From Gammaproteobacteria bacterium (GTDB taxonomy: Bacteria; Pseudomonadota; Gammaproteobacteria; Xanthomonadales; SZUA-36), in assembly GCA_024277815.1 (NCBI GenBank), contig JAJRUM010000020.1, forward strand, positions 62,001 through 126,000: a stretch of DNA of 64,000 nt, written 5' to 3'. Below are positions 1-10,552 of the stretch, piece after piece (position 1 is the stretch's first letter; every line of letters starts with the position of its first letter). A program made the translations under genes and the position numbers. The notes beneath the pieces were generated by a model, which saw only the letters and a program-made list of their open reading frames with translations, searched no databases and was not told where the DNA came from.

Positions 1-590
1 AAGGTGATCCGGTGCAACTTGTTCAGTTCGCGGAAACGCGCCATCAGCTTTTCAAGACTGGCCGAGTCAAGATTGGCAGTCGGTTCATCCGCCAGCACAA
101 GCTTGGGCTGGCTGACAATAGCCCGGGCTACAGCCACCCTTTGTTGCTGTCCACCCGATAACTGCGCTGGGCGACGATCCTCCATGCCCTGCAGGCCCAC
201 TTCTGCCAGTATCCGGAAAGCGCGCTGTTTTCGCTCGGAAGCACTGACACCCTGCACCTGCATGACAAACTCAACATTCTCCCGTGCACTGAGAACCGGT
301 ATCAGGTTGTACGCCTGGAAGACAAAGCCAATACTGTGCAGGCGTAAATCTGCCAGTGCCGCTTTTCCCAACTGGTCAACCCGCTCCCCGTCAATTGAAA
401 TCTTGCCGCTGTCCAGCTTGTCCAGGCCACCAATTGCATTCAGCAAGGTGGTCTTGCCAGAGCCCGATGGGCCGGACAAACACACAAAAGAGCCCTGCTC
501 GATTTCAAGACTGACATGATCCAGGCCTTTGATGACCGCATCACCCTGCTGGTAATACTTGCACAGGTCTACACAGCTTATAGCGGCCAT
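1..590 (-). CDS. ABC transporter ATP-binding protein, LolD/MacB-like (truncated by window edge)
   Basis: Reverse strand reads MAAISCVDLCKYYQQGDAVIKGLDHVSLEIEQGSFVCLSGPSGSGKTTLLNAIGGLD...LSGGQQQRVAVARAIVSQPKLVLADEPTANLDS: Walker A, signature and Walker B motifs; ATG at 590; followed by two FtsX-type permeases. Confidence 0.93.
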   Translation of the reverse strand, partial: MAAISCVDLCKYYQQGDAVIKGLDHVSLEIEQGSFVCLSGPSGSGKTTLLNAIGGLDKLDSGKISIDGERVDQLGKAALADLRLHSIGFVFQAYNLIPVLSARENVEFVMQVQGVSASERKQRAFRILAEVGLQGMEDRRPAQLSGGQQQRVAVARAIVSQPKLVLADEPTANLDSASLEKLMARFRELNKLHRIT

Positions 591-624
591 ACAACCCCTC
601 CTTCAATGCTCTTGACTGCTCCGT

Positions 625-1854
625 TCAAGATGTTCTCGCAATGGCTTCGACCGGCAGGTAGCGGGCGGCCCGCCAGGCCGGTAACAGGCTGGTGGCAATA
701 CCCAGAACAATGACAACCACATTGGCCAGCACCAGATCCGGCCACTGCAATACCGGATACATGACACTGGCCGCACCCATCATTTCCAGGCCCTGTGCCA
801 CGCCCGACAGGTCAATGCCATCACGCAGCACATAGATAGTAGTGACCGCCAGCAGGTTTCCAGCCAGCAACCCCAGTAACAACAACAATAGCGACTCCAA
901 CAGGAACTGGTAAACAATCGCGGAAGGCCGCATTCCGAGTGCCTGCATCAGGCCAATCTCCCTGATCCGTTCAAATACAGCCATCATCAAGGTATTTACC
1001 AGCCCAAAAGACAAAGCTAAAAACACGACAACCATCCAGACCAGCACAAAACCGTCCATCACCCGCATCATGGTCGACAGGTAAGGGTCCAGCTCAAGCC
1101 ATGATGATACCCTGGCATCTGTTTCTGCCTGAATTTTGTCTGCCAATACCTGTGGATGCCGGTAATCATGCCCCCGAACAGCAATCTCAGACACCTCACT
1201 GCCCATTCCCAGCATGGTCTGAACAACCGACCGGCCTGCATAAACAATATTCTCCTCCCGACTCTCCAGATCAGCTCGGAAGACCCCGACAATCCTAAAA
1301 CCCCGGTCTGCAATAGAATTACCGGGATCCTGGCTCATGATCACAATCCGCTTGCCCAGGCGGGTGTCAAGTCGCTGCAACAGTTTCCGGCCGATGACAA
1401 GGCCACGATCATTCGCGCCGACCAGAAAGCGGCCCTGAGTTATGTCATGGATATCAAAACCTAAGGCCTGTTCACCTTCGGGATCAACCCCAATCAATGT
1501 GACACCCCGATTTTCGTATTCACTGGAAATCATTGCGGGCACTTTCACCCGACTGGTCCAGGCCGCCACCAGCGGGTCTCCCAATACCTGCAATAACGAT
1601 GGATCCGGGGCAGGTAAACTGTGTGTCACTGACGGATCGTCAAGATAATTCGGGGCATGAATCTGGACATAGCCGGGCAAGGTATCCAGCGCCTGGGTCA
1701 CCATATTGTCAACCATGCCGCGCAATACGGCCGTCATGAAAATCATCGCCCACACGCCCACCGAAATAGCCAGTAACATGATCATCGTGCGTCTGTAATT
1801 GCGCCACAAGTTGCGCCAGGCCAAAGTACTTACTGCAACGACCCCCAATCGCAT
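625..1854 (-). CDS. FtsX-like ABC transporter permease (LolC/E-like)
   Basis: 409 aa; N-terminal TM helix, MacB-type periplasmic domain, C-terminal 3 TM FtsX domain; ATGA overlap with upstream permease. Confidence 0.88.
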   Translation of the reverse strand: MRLGVVAVSTLAWRNLWRNYRRTMIMLLAISVGVWAMIFMTAVLRGMVDNMVTQALDTLPGYVQIHAPNYLDDPSVTHSLPAPDPSLLQVLGDPLVAAWTSRVKVPAMISSEYENRGVTLIGVDPEGEQALGFDIHDITQGRFLVGANDRGLVIGRKLLQRLDTRLGKRIVIMSQDPGNSIADRGFRIVGVFRADLESREENIVYAGRSVVQTMLGMGSEVSEIAVRGHDYRHPQVLADKIQAETDARVSSWLELDPYLSTMMRVMDGFVLVWMVVVFLALSFGLVNTLMMAVFERIREIGLMQALGMRPSAIVYQFLLESLLLLLLGLLAGNLLAVTTIYVLRDGIDLSGVAQGLEMMGAASVMYPVLQWPDLVLANVVVIVLGIATSLLPAWRAARYLPVEAIARTS

Positions 1855-3095
1855 CAGACTGCTCTCATCGCGGCAACCGGTCGCAGGCTATAGAGCTTCA
1901 GCGATGGATAAATTGCCGCCAGCAGGCAAAACACAAAGACCACCACGGGCCCCATCAGCAGCGATACAAGACTGACTTTGGGATACATGACCGATGGTAG
2001 GTTAAATTTATCGGTAAGCTCCTCCATGCCCGGGTAGGCAAAACCCGCATGCGAGAAATAACTCGCAACCAGGCCACCCAATAACACACCCAGCAATAGC
2101 CCCAGCAGTGCCATCAGGAAAGTTTCAAGCAGTACCAGCAACGCCAGTTGGCGCGGCATAATACCCAGTGCCATGATCACACCAAACTCCCGGGTGCGTT
2201 CAAGCACTGACATGAGCTGGGTATTGAGCACACTGAACGCAACCAGCACAATCAGCACCGCGTACATGAACCAGGCGCTGGTCATATCTGCCTGGATCGC
2301 CTGCTTGAGGCCCGGCATTAACACGTCCCAGTCCAGTACCAGTAAACTGTTTTTTGAACCCGCAACACCCTGCAGTGACTTGAGCATGGCGGGCACACGG
2401 CGCAAATCCGGTACCGACACGGCAACCACGTGACCGCTGCCACCCATTGAGAATACATCCTGAAAATAGGCCAGAGGAATCTCTGCCAGGCCACGATCCA
2501 GCTCAGTTGCACCTGAATCAAACACCCCGACAACCGTAACCACCGCGGCGGCAAAAGAGCCATCTTTTCCGGTACCGAGAAAGGTAAGTTCATCACCTGT
2601 CGCTACCCCGAGGTTGCGCGCGGCAATGCTGCCGATCACCATCTCAGCTGCATCAGATCCGGCCAGGTAACGGCCGCTCTCCAGCAAGCCCGGCAATGTA
2701 GAAATACCTGCTTCCTGCTCCGGTTCTACACCCGCGATCTGCATCGCAAATGACCGGCCTTCACTCGACACCAGGGCAAAAGCAAACGCCCTGGCAGCAA
2801 CTTTTGCGGCAGGAAACTGAGTACGGATTTCTGCTGCAAGCAGACTGATATCATCGACGGCAAGGCGCATTTTCTGGCTTTCATGATAGCCCTCGTGCTG
2901 TATCTGCATCTGGCCACTGAAAATACGCAGGCTGTTCTCGATCATCATGTCATATGATCCGAGTTGCAGTGCGATCATGAATACCAGCAACATATTGGAG
3001 AAAATCATCGCCAGTGCTGTCAGCCAGGTACGCCGCTTCTGACGCCAGATATTGCGCCACGCCAGACGAAAACTCAGACCGATGCTAGCACGCAC
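1854..3095 (-). CDS. FtsX-like ABC transporter permease (LolC/E-like)
   Basis: 413 aa; same architecture as neighbour (LSFRLAWRNIWRQKRRTWLTALAMIFSN...). Confidence 0.88.
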   Translation of the reverse strand: MRASIGLSFRLAWRNIWRQKRRTWLTALAMIFSNMLLVFMIALQLGSYDMMIENSLRIFSGQMQIQHEGYHESQKMRLAVDDISLLAAEIRTQFPAAKVAARAFAFALVSSEGRSFAMQIAGVEPEQEAGISTLPGLLESGRYLAGSDAAEMVIGSIAARNLGVATGDELTFLGTGKDGSFAAAVVTVVGVFDSGATELDRGLAEIPLAYFQDVFSMGGSGHVVAVSVPDLRRVPAMLKSLQGVAGSKNSLLVLDWDVLMPGLKQAIQADMTSAWFMYAVLIVLVAFSVLNTQLMSVLERTREFGVIMALGIMPRQLALLVLLETFLMALLGLLLGVLLGGLVASYFSHAGFAYPGMEELTDKFNLPSVMYPKVSLVSLLMGPVVVFVFCLLAAIYPSLKLYSLRPVAAMRAV

Positions 3096-3140
3096 CGCAT
3101 GTCCCTGGAGTAAATGCCACGAGTGTCACCGGCGTAACCT

Positions 3141-3890
3141 TTACTGGCGAGGATTTCGCAGATTGGACAGGGTAAAAATTCCGCTTGGAAGATCGAGATC
3201 AAAAGCAATACTGGTCACCGTCAGTTCGGTCCACTCATCCTTCGAATCCACTTTTCCCATACGCAAAACCCTGGCAACCATCCGCCCACCCATTTCCACA
3301 ACATCGCGGGCCCGCATAACTTTCACCAGTTCGCCATCCTGGTCCCAGTACTGCTCTTCCAGCAGCACGAAGTCATCACGTATCTTCAGCACCTCCTTAC
3401 CCCAGACCACCGGCGCATCTTCATGTGGAATAGCCTCGATGATATAAACCGTATGGCCATCTACCTGCTCCTGGCCACTCAAGCTGTGCTCATACTGCTC
3501 CAGAATATCCGTAGATTTGCTGATGTCCTTGTTGGAGAAGTCACTGCCCATCCATCCCTGGCTCATCATCGAAGAGGGAATCTTGATAATGCGGTTGATC
3601 TTTGGAGAAAAGCTCCACATGCCCCTGTCTTTTAACAGGGTTCCATTGCCCTTGTCCTTTTTCGGGGCTGTGACTCTCACCAGGGACAACTGGTCACCTT
3701 CACTCCAGGCCCGCATGGACATGGAACGTTGCCAGTCAGCACGGTGGATTGTCATGGTCATTTCAGAATAAGAGTTTGTACCACGCCAATGATCCATGGC
3801 TGCCCTGACCATCTCACGGGCATCGACCACCTCAGCTGCCAGCAGACCACTGCTGGACAGGGCCGCCCACAACAACAAGAGTGTACGCAT
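3141..3890 (-). CDS. outer membrane lipoprotein-sorting protein (LolA-like fold)
   Basis: Signal peptide MRTLLLLWAALSSSGLLAAEV; W...RVTAPKKDKGNGTLLKDRGMWSFSPKINRIIKIPSSMMSQGWMGSDFSNKD typical of the family; next to ABC exporter. Confidence 0.82.
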   Translation of the reverse strand: MRTLLLLWAALSSSGLLAAEVVDAREMVRAAMDHWRGTNSYSEMTMTIHRADWQRSMSMRAWSEGDQLSLVRVTAPKKDKGNGTLLKDRGMWSFSPKINRIIKIPSSMMSQGWMGSDFSNKDISKSTDILEQYEHSLSGQEQVDGHTVYIIEAIPHEDAPVVWGKEVLKIRDDFVLLEEQYWDQDGELVKVMRARDVVEMGGRMVARVLRMGKVDSKDEWTELTVTSIAFDLDLPSGIFTLSNLRNPRQ

Positions 3891-4283
3891 TGTACCTCTG
3901 CTTACGCCTTCCATATCGTTCATTCCTGCAACCACCCGGCTTAAGGTAAGGATAGTACGCCCGCGATGTTATAACCAGAGATTCGCAGGCGGCTGTATAA
4001 TTCGCTCGCGCATTAACTTCAACTTAACGCCAGCCAAGTATTATTTATTGATGGGAAACACTTTCTATAGTGCCAGCAACAGGCCCGGGCTGGTCCATTT
4101 TTCTTACAGTCCTGGAGTCAAAGGTGATCTGCAACGATTTTTTGATGACATTACACCTGAATTTGGTTGGACCACCCGGTACGGTACTCAGGTAAAATGT
4201 GTCTGGGTGCTGGTTATCGCTGCTTGTGGATGGAAATAGACATGCAGGTGATGAGCCCCATATTGAAGCTACCGGAATTAGTA

Positions 4284-6541
4284 TGAGACGTTTTATCAGT
4301 AAAGTTGTGCGTCTGGCTATCGCGTCACAACTCGCATTCGCCTGCGCAATAATACAACCTGGCGGGAGCGTCAATGATCAGGCATTGCTGCAGAATCAGC
4401 GCACCGCGAGTGGCGTTCTTGATTTACAGGAACTGGCTGAAATTGACGTACTGGTCAAACTGGATAACCCGCATCTTTCCCGGCAAATCGCCGCTGGACT
4501 TAAGGCTCAGGCCTCCGCAACCGGCGACTTTTATTTTCGCAAACTTAAGATACAGTTTGGTGGGCAGTTCATAGCCCTGCAGGCCTCCGTCAATATTGCG
4601 GACAATACCGGTACTGTCATCAACGCCTCGGTAGCGGGTGACATATTGCTCGACTACAGCAATAACCGGCTGGTGTGGTTTCCACTTTTCAGCCAATTAC
4701 AAATCAGATCTACTGAATTCTCATTTGAAAACCAGTTTTACGAAGCAGCCACAACTGAGTTGAACGCTACGGTATTACAGCGCCTCAATGCTGACATTAC
4801 CAATACTCTGGTGCTTTATGGCAACAATGTCATCCCGCTGGAAGCAGTACCATTGGCTGAGGTTCAAGTCGGCACATCCCTGCCCGGTTTGGGCAGTGCT
4901 GTGGCCAGTCACTCGCAGAAATTGAATGGCGTCTTTGTAGTGGCCGCCAGCGCAATGTTGATTGAAACCGGTGTCACCACCATTGCCCTGGACATGAACT
5001 TCATTCCCGACCTGTCCACCTGCCCCGCTGATATTGAAGTGTCCAGAGCAGTGTTTGCCATGGATGTAGTCGCGAGGGAACCTGTAGGCCTGGCTCACAA
5101 CATGACCGGTTCGGATAGCCTGCATTACTTCTATTCAGAGATCTCCGGTGCCAGGCGACCGATGACAATCATCCACTACTGGTTTGCGGATGGGCAACCA
5201 ATAGCCGTTGAAGAACTTGCCGTTGGCCCAAGTGAGCGCTGGAGGACCTGGTCTGCCAAAGGCTTTGCCAGTCCGGGGGCTTCGCATTGGGAGGTCCTCG
5301 TGGTTGAAAAGGAATCGGGTTGTATTTTGCGTTCCCAATCCATCCGCACACTGGCTCCGGAGTTGCTGGTTCCGTCAAATATCGAAGTTGACTCATATTC
5401 TGCTTTTGCAGATCTGCGCGCTGCATTTAACACCCGAATCGACCGTTTTCCAATTAGCTCAAACACCCCGAAAATTGCCCTTATCGAAATCAGGCGACCT
5501 TTTCTCCAGGATGTATTCAAGTTATCTGTTGCTGACTTACACATAGAAGCAGCGTTTGACAAGGATGCCCTGTCAAAACTGCAGTTTGGTGCGCAGATGC
5601 TGCCATTTGAAACCCGCGACATTGTCTGCGAGCAGCGCAGTTGTCCTCCCCCTCGTGTTTGTGTCGCGCAGGTTACGCAGTGTAAACGGCTCAGGGATAC
5701 GCGCGACTGCTCATCATGCCTTTTTTACAACCCCTTGAATAACCGCTGTGTCAGCCAGGCCATTGACCCTATTTGTGAAGCCGTTCGTAACCGTCACAAT
5801 ATCAAGTACACGGCCGACCGCGCGGCCTGTATTGCAAATACAACGGCCAGCAAGCTGGATTGCGAACAGTTAAATACCCAAGCTGCACGCAGTTGCGAAA
5901 TTGAATCCGGGATTGAAGTATCTGCCTGTGAGAGTGTCAAGACAGGCATTGAAGCACTCACGGTGCTGGCCTCAGTCCATGCGAACACAAGCACCCGGGG
6001 GGTGCTCAGTGCGGTGTTCTCAAGGTTCAGAATCGAAGATGATTTTTCCCGCCTCAAAATGGATATGTCGCTGAAGTCCGACCTGACAGTCACGGGCCAG
6101 TTGGAATTCGAGCCTGGCAAGATTCCAACACCGCTGCGTGCGTGCATCAACGCCTGGAGCGTTCCTTTTACCAGCCGTGCAGTGGCTGTAAGTTCCGCCA
6201 ACAGCATTCTTACCACAATCGAAGTAGGCAAAACTGCCCTGACTGCAAACTGGTCCGGGTTTGCCATGCCTCTGAGCATGACACCCTCTCCATTGGAATC
6301 GGTCTTTGTCAACAACCCTCAACTGTTGGCCAACTGTGGAATTGGGTTAACCGTCAAGAAGGTCGCGCAGGTAATTGCAGGCGACGATGCAGAGTTTTTT
6401 TCCGGGCAAATGAAACTGGACGTTCAGCCATTGCCTACCGTCATAAAATTATCCCCGGCCACAGTGACCTACGGCAGTCATAACTTTAGCGCAGAGGCCG
6501 TGCTGGGTGAAAACTACCTGAGGTATGACATCGGCAGATAA
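4284..6541 (+). CDS. hypothetical exported protein with an embedded DUF2914-like segment and a Cys-rich region
   Basis: Long ORF; likely start MRRFISKVVRLAIASQLAFAC; segment YFYSEISGARRPMTIIHYWFADGQPIAVEELAVGPSERWRTWSAKGF...HWEVLVVEKESG resembles DUF2914. Confidence 0.65.
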
Positions 6542-7006
6542 AAATGCCGGAGGAGGTGTGCGTCCCTGCACAATATAAACTCCGACCGGCCAGAAGAGCC
6601 CAGAATCACTAAACTTACATCCATGCAAGTTTCGCTAACTCTGTCTTGACTCAACTGCCAGTCGCCTGATTCCTGTTGCCCGTGCTTTCTTCGCTACCGG
6701 AAAAAAATGGTGTCAGCAACCAGGGTCTATCCGGATCTTTGTTTCCCAGGAAGTCAGCAAGGGATGAACTGAATAAGGTAAAACAAAGATCACGGTGTAA
6801 TAGTAGTCGAGCTTGCTGAACAGATATTGAAACAAACATGAACACAAGGTAAATTCTTGATGAAAGAATGCTAAAACTGAGGAGCGTAGGTAGCGGTTTT
6901 TTCTACTATATAATCTTATTTATCAATATGTTACAGAATATTGTAGATATGTTTTCAAGAAATTCTTACGCTTATTTAACAATTACAAGAACACTGAAGA
7001 ACCAGC

Positions 7007-7687
7007 TTATTTATCCATATTCAGGCGATATCCCAGCCCCCGAACCGTTTCAATCATGGAGTTTTCAGATCCGCCATCAATTTTTTTACGCAACTTGCCG
7101 ATGTAGACATCAACGACGTTGGTCAATGGATCCATATTCAAGCCCCATACATTACTGAGTATGCGCTCCCGGCTGAACAGGGTTCCAGGGTTACTCATTA
7201 ACAATTCTATAATCGCCAATTCCTTAGCCGTCATTTTTATTTCGTTGTCAGCAACTGAAAAACGCAGGGATTGCCGGTCAAATTTCAGTGGACCTACCGT
7301 TAACACCTGCTGTTCACCTTCAATGGCAGCACTTCTGCGTATTATGGTTTCGATACGGGCCAGCAGTTCTTCAAAAGAGAACGGTTTGGTCACGTAATCA
7401 TCAGCACCCATACGCAAACCCGCAATGATGTCCTCAAGGCTATCCAAAGCCGAAAGGATTATCAGCGGGGTATTGATTTTGTTCATGCGCAGCTGCTGGC
7501 ATACCTCGTGACCATGGATTCCCGGCAGCATCAAATCCAACAGCAGCAAGTCAAAATCACCTTCAAGCGCCAGCGTCAAACCAGACTCACCATCTTTTGC
7601 TATAACGCAGAAATGGCCTTCAGCACGTAGCCCGCGCTCCAGGAAGTTGGCTATTCGTTCTTCGTCTTCAACGATTAATATTCTCAC
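7007..7687 (-). CDS. OmpR-family two-component response regulator
   Basis: MRILIVEDEERIANFLERGLRAEGH receiver domain; winged-helix C-terminus ...DVYIGKLRKKIDGGSENSMIETVRGLGYRL. Confidence 0.95.
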   Translation of the reverse strand: MRILIVEDEERIANFLERGLRAEGHFCVIAKDGESGLTLALEGDFDLLLLDLMLPGIHGHEVCQQLRMNKINTPLIILSALDSLEDIIAGLRMGADDYVTKPFSFEELLARIETIIRRSAAIEGEQQVLTVGPLKFDRQSLRFSVADNEIKMTAKELAIIELLMSNPGTLFSRERILSNVWGLNMDPLTNVVDVYIGKLRKKIDGGSENSMIETVRGLGYRLNMDK

Positions 7688-9285
7688 GCCACGGCCTTCA
7701 ATTTATCCTCAGCCGGTAAACTGACGGTTGCGACTGCGCCTTTCCCCGGTTCTCCTGTTAACGAAATACTACCCCGGTGCGCCTCAACGATTGCTTTTGC
7801 CACAGGCAGGCCCAGTCCGGTACCGTGAGCATGACTCTGAGCCTTACCACCGCGGAAAAAGCGCTGGAATGCTTGCCTTGCTTCCTCTTCGGTCAGACCA
7901 ATACCATTGTCTTGTATTGTCACTACGACCTCCCTTTCCCTTCTTTCAAGAACGACTTTTACCGTGTCACCTGGCTCAGAATATCGCAAAGCATTGTCAA
8001 TCAGAATGGCAAAAACCTGACGCAAACGACCGGCGTCGCCCATTACTACCGAGTTCTCGTCATCAAATGACTGTAGCAACTCGACCTTGCTCTTCTCCGC
8101 GTTCGCAATGAAGCCGTTACATACCGGACCAAGCAGGTTTCCAACCGAGACAGGACGAACTTTCAACCGTGGCTCGCCTGCATCAGCCCGCACCATGAAC
8201 AACAGGTCATCAACCAGGCGGGTTGCCTGGTCAACCTGCTCAATGATCCGCTCAAGTGCATCCCGGTACTCGGCCTCTGTCCTGTCGTTTCCGCGCATGG
8301 CAATTTCTGCCTCACCCCGAATGACAGTCAGCGGTGTGCGGAATTCGTGGCTGATATCGGCCAAAAGTTTACGCCGGTTTTCATCCACCATGGCAAGCAT
8401 ATCATTGCTGCTTTTCAATGCACGTGTGCGTTCGTCAACCACTGCCTCCAGGCGCACATTCGAGTCGTGCATGCTGGTCCGGTGGCCCGCGAGTTCAAGG
8501 GCCATAGTGTTGAAGGCCTCACGCAGGTGCTCAAACTCTTTTTCCTGCAACTCCGGAATCCGGTGCATCAGGTCGCCGTTTGTAAAGGCCCGGACCCCGG
8601 TGTGCAAAACATCCACGGAACGGGTCAGGCTACGGGAGAAAAACCACACAACCAAGCCGGTTACTGCGGCCAACACCAACATGAACAACGGTAATACAGA
8701 GGTTATATAACGTGACAGCGAAATGGCTTCGCGGTTGGCATCAGCGACTTCCTTTACATTGGCAACCAGGGTGTCGCCCATCAATGCCGAGAACAGTTCT
8801 GCCGTCCCCGAACTGTACAGTGCCTCCCATTCTGCGCCAGCGGCTTCATGGTCAGCTGCATCCAGCGCCTGCGCAATCGCTTCACCGGAAGTGATAATGT
8901 TCTCCACCAGGTTTTCCAGGACCTTCAGATCGTCCAGCTCATGGCGATCAAAGTCTGCTCCACGCAAGGCCGTTCTGTCTGCCAGTGCTGACCTGATCTG
9001 TTTGATGGTGGCCCGCAGGGCGTGGATGTTCTCCTGCCATTGCGGTAAATCAGCGACCTTCTCCGCAGCGATACTCTTGCGGATCAGCGCTAGCTGCTGC
9101 TCAGTCTGCGCCGCAAGCAGACGGTGGCTGTTGAGCACCGAGTTAGCCAGGGCTATCCGTTCAACATCATGTTCAAACCACTGTACGCTGTCATAGAAAT
9201 ACCACGCCAAGGCCAGCGTTATCGCCAGCATGGCTCCAAAAGCCAGGTGCAATTTGCGGCTAAATCGTGTTTTCGATGCTGTCAT
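7684..9285 (-). CDS. HAMP-domain sensor histidine kinase
   Basis: ISHEFRTPLTVIRGEAEIAM H-box; N/G boxes (NALRYSEPGD, DNGIGLT, GTGLGLPVAKAIV); ATGA overlap with response regulator; likely start MTASKTRFS. Confidence 0.94.
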   Translation of the reverse strand: MTASKTRFSRKLHLAFGAMLAITLALAWYFYDSVQWFEHDVERIALANSVLNSHRLLAAQTEQQLALIRKSIAAEKVADLPQWQENIHALRATIKQIRSALADRTALRGADFDRHELDDLKVLENLVENIITSGEAIAQALDAADHEAAGAEWEALYSSGTAELFSALMGDTLVANVKEVADANREAISLSRYITSVLPLFMLVLAAVTGLVVWFFSRSLTRSVDVLHTGVRAFTNGDLMHRIPELQEKEFEHLREAFNTMALELAGHRTSMHDSNVRLEAVVDERTRALKSSNDMLAMVDENRRKLLADISHEFRTPLTVIRGEAEIAMRGNDRTEAEYRDALERIIEQVDQATRLVDDLLFMVRADAGEPRLKVRPVSVGNLLGPVCNGFIANAEKSKVELLQSFDDENSVVMGDAGRLRQVFAILIDNALRYSEPGDTVKVVLERREREVVVTIQDNGIGLTEEEARQAFQRFFRGGKAQSHAHGTGLGLPVAKAIVEAHRGSISLTGEPGKGAVATVSLPAEDKLKAVA

Positions 9286-9428
9286 GGTAATAATTAAAAG
9301 CCTGATTCCTGCCAGCGGGCAACCGCAAGGATAGCAAAAATCGACCCCCACCTGTGACTCAACCGGGAGCACGGCGCCCATGTAGACTAGAATACCGCCA
9401 GCTAAAACTTACCAAGGAGTGCCGCCAA

Positions 9429-10319
9429 TTGAGACTGCTGATCATTTTTAACCCCCGTGCCGGCCATGGACGTGCGGTGAAGAAACTGCCAGATATCAGG
9501 GCTAAACTTGAACACCTCGGTACCAGCGCCAGCATAAAGCAGACCACCCACCCGGGTCATGGCAACGAACTGGTGAAAGAAACAGATCTGAGCGCTTTTG
9601 ATGGCGTGGTTGCTGCTGGTGGTGACGGCACGGTCTTTGAAGTCCTCAATGGACTCTACCAGCACCCCAGGCAGGCCCGGATCCCTCTTGGGCTATTACC
9701 TGTAGGTACAGGGAATGCATTTGCCCGCGACCTCGGCCTGCAACCCTCTGACTGGTCGGCAGCCATTGACTTACTTCACAGGCGAAAGATACGTAACATC
9801 GATGTCGGCTGGGTGCAGGCTGCGGACGCTACTTACTACTTTCTGAACGTCGTCAGCATGGGCTTTGCGGTAGATGCCAGCCAAACTGCGATTAAGCTGA
9901 AATTGCTCGGCAATACGGCATATACCCTCGCCACATTGTGGCAGGCGTTGAAACTGAAAAGCTTCCCGCTGGTGCTTGATCTCGATGGTATGGAGGTTCG
10001 CCAGCAAAATGTTTTCGTTACGATCTCAAACACCCGCTACACCGGCACACACTTTCTGATCGCCCCCGGTGCCGCCTTCGATGACGGGCTCCTGGACGTC
10101 ACACTGCTGGAAAGACTGCCACGCCATAAGTTGCTGAAACTGTTCCCAACGATCTACGACGGCCGGCACGTTGAACAGCCGGAAGTCTCTGTTCACAAGG
10201 CCACAAAAATCACAATTCGCTCTCCTGCCGGCATGCTGATGGGGCCGGATGGAGAGTTTCTCGGCAAGACACCGGTCACCGTCAGCTGCCTGCAAAAAGA
10301 CCTGGCAATTTTTAACTGA
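9429..10319 (+). CDS. diacylglycerol kinase family lipid kinase (YegS-like)
   Basis: LLIIFNPRAGHGRAV...GGDGTVFEVLNGL...PLGLLPVGTGNAFARDL; TTG start with AAGGAG upstream. Confidence 0.88.
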   Translation: MRLLIIFNPRAGHGRAVKKLPDIRAKLEHLGTSASIKQTTHPGHGNELVKETDLSAFDGVVAAGGDGTVFEVLNGLYQHPRQARIPLGLLPVGTGNAFARDLGLQPSDWSAAIDLLHRRKIRNIDVGWVQAADATYYFLNVVSMGFAVDASQTAIKLKLLGNTAYTLATLWQALKLKSFPLVLDLDGMEVRQQNVFVTISNTRYTGTHFLIAPGAAFDDGLLDVTLLERLPRHKLLKLFPTIYDGRHVEQPEVSVHKATKITIRSPAGMLMGPDGEFLGKTPVTVSCLQKDLAIFN

Positions 10320-10552
10320 CCATACTTAGCCCGACCTGACCCGCCAGCCCCGTTATCCAGCAGGGCCGGGTGGTAAATTTCGCCTGTTGAAAGTGGATAA
10401 TGCCATACCTGGCGGTAACCTTTGACCGTGTGGGCGCGTCATATTGCCTGAATAAGAGGGAAAACCGCTGAAACTGCAGCCTGTCCAGCCGGATGGCCCT
10501 ATTCTTGCACTACTACAAACCGAAGTTCTTAGCGAAAGAAGGAAAAAGAACA

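Noticed and set aside
4-519. Plus-strand 171-aa ORF at window start
   Set aside because: Antisense to a clear LolD-type ATPase with Walker motifs; antisense shadow ORF
6651-6845. 64-aa minus-strand ORF in the 6.5-7.0 kb intergenic region
   Set aside because: No RBS or recognisable product; region looks like genuine AT-rich intergenic sequence
8087-8710. 207-aa plus-strand ORF
   Set aside because: Antisense to the histidine kinase; shadow ORF
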